64,000 bases of DNA from Firmicutes bacterium HGW-Firmicutes-7 (GTDB lineage: Bacteria > Bacillota > Clostridia > Lachnospirales > Vallitaleaceae). Positions within the stretch are counted from its first letter, which is position 1, and the number at the start of each line of letters is the position of its first letter. Of this stretch, positions 63,033 to 64,000 are shown piece by piece. The notes beneath the pieces were generated by a model. That model made no database searches. It was not told the origin of the DNA and saw only the letters and a program-made list of their open reading frames with translations. The position numbers were made by a program, and so were the translations under genes. The stretch covers positions 165,139 to 229,138 of the forward strand of contig PGZO01000003.1 of NCBI GenBank assembly GCA_002841375.1, read 5' to 3'.

Positions 63033-64000
63033 ATGTCATTTAACGAACTAATTGTTAATGGTAGTTTTGAGACCGGAACTCTTCCGCCGTGGTTTCCACT
63101 CAATGCAACGATAACTAGTCAATTTAGCCATTCTGGATTTCTCTCTGTACAGTTAGCAGGTGGAGTAGTAAGTTCGCTTATTCTTCAAACGTTTCCTATA
63201 ATTCCAGGAGAAAGATTAGAATTACTTACTTCCCTTTCTAAAGTGGGACTAGCACCAAGTCCGCAGGTATCAATCATACTGTCATTTTATGATGCAGCTT
63301 TTAACTTTCTTGGAAATGGACTTAATTTATCCGTTCCAGCCAATCGTCTTCCGGATGTTTCTGAAAATGATTGGATAGAAGTTTATCGAATTACCGAGCC
63401 ATCACCTGCCGGATCGACACAAGCTATTTTATTAATCACTAAAATAGCCCAAGCTGGCACTGCTGATGTAATAGTCGATGATGTATCTATAATTTCAGTA
63501 GAAGGCACACCTGGAGCGACTGGTGCGACTGGCGCAACTGGAGCGACTGGCGCGACTGGAGCAACTGGAGCGACTGGTGCGACTGGAGCGACCGGAGCGA
63601 CTGGCGCAACCGGAGCGACCGGCGCGACTGGAGCGACCGGCGCGACTGGAGCGACCGGCGCAACTGGGGCTACTGGGGCTACTGGAGCAACTGGTGCGAC
63701 TGGTGCGACTGGTGCAACCGGAGCTACTGGCGCAACCGGAGCGACTGGAGCTACTGGAGCTACTGGAGCTACTGGAGCTACTGGAGCTACTGGAGCAACT
63801 GGCGCAACCGGAGCAACTGGAGCTACTGGCGCAACTGGGGCAACTGGAGCTACTGGTGCGACTGGAGCTACTGGAGCTACTGGTGCAACTGGTGCGACTG
63901 GTGCAACTGGCGCAACCGGAGCTACTGGCGCGACTGGTGCAACTGGCGCAACCGGAGCAACTGGCGCGACTGGAGCAACTGGCGCGACTGGAGCAACTGG
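63033..64000 (+). CDS. Collagen-like Gly-Ala-Thr repeat spore-surface protein, N-terminal part
   Basis: The frame is open to the window edge, giving 322 codons. Residues 1 to about 158 form a compact beta-type domain ([20 protein letters not shown] start) that I recall as the NTTRR-F1 domain found before triplet-repeat regions. From residue 161 the protein is 54 uninterrupted Gly-Ala-Thr triplets, the collagen-like pattern of exosporium filament proteins such as BclA, where threonines carry O-linked glycans. A strong GGGGGTG ribosome site precedes the ATG at 63033. The repeat DNA is a 9-bp unit with varied third bases and a much higher GC content than its surroundings. The C-terminal part lies beyond the window. 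Confidence 0.92.
   Translation, partial: MSFNELIVNGSFETGTLPPWFPLNATITSQFSHSGFLSVQLAGGVVSSLILQTFPIIPGERLELLTSLSKVGLAPSPQVSIILSFYDAAFNFLGNGLNLSVPANRLPDVSENDWIEVYRITEPSPAGSTQAILLITKIAQAGTADVIVDDVSIISVEGTPGATGATGATGATGATGATGATGATGATGATGATGATGATGATGATGATGATGATGATGATGATGATGATGATGATGATGATGATGATGATGATGATGATGATGATGATGATGATGATGATGATGATGATGATGATGATGATGATGATGATGATGATGATGAT

Noticed and set aside
63513..64000. Regular short tandem repeats resembling a CRISPR or satellite array
   Set aside because: The 9-bp unit is an in-frame Gly-Ala-Thr codon triplet inside an open coding frame with a strong ribosome site; there are no spacers.

Overview
The window reads as one continuous piece of chromosome from a low-GC, endospore-forming Clostridia-type Firmicute (possibly Lachnospirales-like; the exact lineage is my inference). 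Supporting this are strong AGGAGG ribosome sites, A/T-rich spacers, two CotF-type coat proteins, a collagen-like spore-surface protein, an adenosylcobalamin-dependent ribonucleotide reductase, a flavodiiron protein, a T-box and a c-di-GMP riboswitch. I saw no rRNA, tRNA, CRISPR array, prophage or transposase.

Layout. 1-4132: argC-argJ-argB-argD operon (minus, argD cut by the window edge). 4237-6146: a GIY-YIG protein and a DUF6530-like protein whose promoters carry unusual 8-bp tandem repeats, a 58-bp palindrome, and two small coat proteins. 6331-8440: MATE exporter with a MarR regulator and its operators. 8598-11512: secreted beta-lactamase-like protein, DUF2164 protein, GNAT acetyltransferase. 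11640-13715: c-di-GMP-I riboswitch with terminator, then a 61-residue protein and cardiolipin synthase. 13794-16531: argG-argH, sharing an operator design with argC. 16554-20649: lone receiver protein, glycogen branching enzyme, membrane diguanylate cyclase. 20710-26079: nrdJ with NrdR boxes, a BI-1 membrane protein, hflK-hflC. 26211-32082: Bce-type peptide-sensing and resistance module and a D-Ala-D-Ala carboxypeptidase. 32330-37747: fliB, then serC-serA-DUF1015 with a long leader. 37827-38018: a small element with 23-bp inverted ends. 38058-48069: ilvN-ilvC-cimA-leuC-leuD-leuB-ilvD-ilvB behind a T-box that reads an isoleucine codon. 48088-54040: azoreductase, flavodiiron protein, subtilisin-like protease, M23 peptidase. 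54165-57000: a complete agr-type quorum-sensing locus. 57202-58959: Lrp regulator with alanine dehydrogenase and a structured element. 58967-60626: MsrAB and a peroxiredoxin. 60894-64000: sugar dehydrogenase, methyltransferase, and a Gly-Ala-Thr collagen-like protein that runs off the end.

How it works together. Arginine synthesis is split into two operons with matching promoter and ARG-box architecture. Branched-chain synthesis appears wired for isoleucine by the citramalate route: cimA stands where leuA or ilvA might be, and the T-box specifier is AUC. Signalling is dense: a c-di-GMP riboswitch and a diguanylate cyclase occur in the same window. The agr locus has its signal genes and sensor genes convergent, with LytTR-type repeats two helical turns apart upstream of agrBD. 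The most unfamiliar parts are the 8-bp repeat operators at 4765-4855 and 5448-5479, the inverted-end element at 37827-38018, the nested structure at 58856-58959 and the terminator-like hairpin in front of the carboxypeptidase gene.
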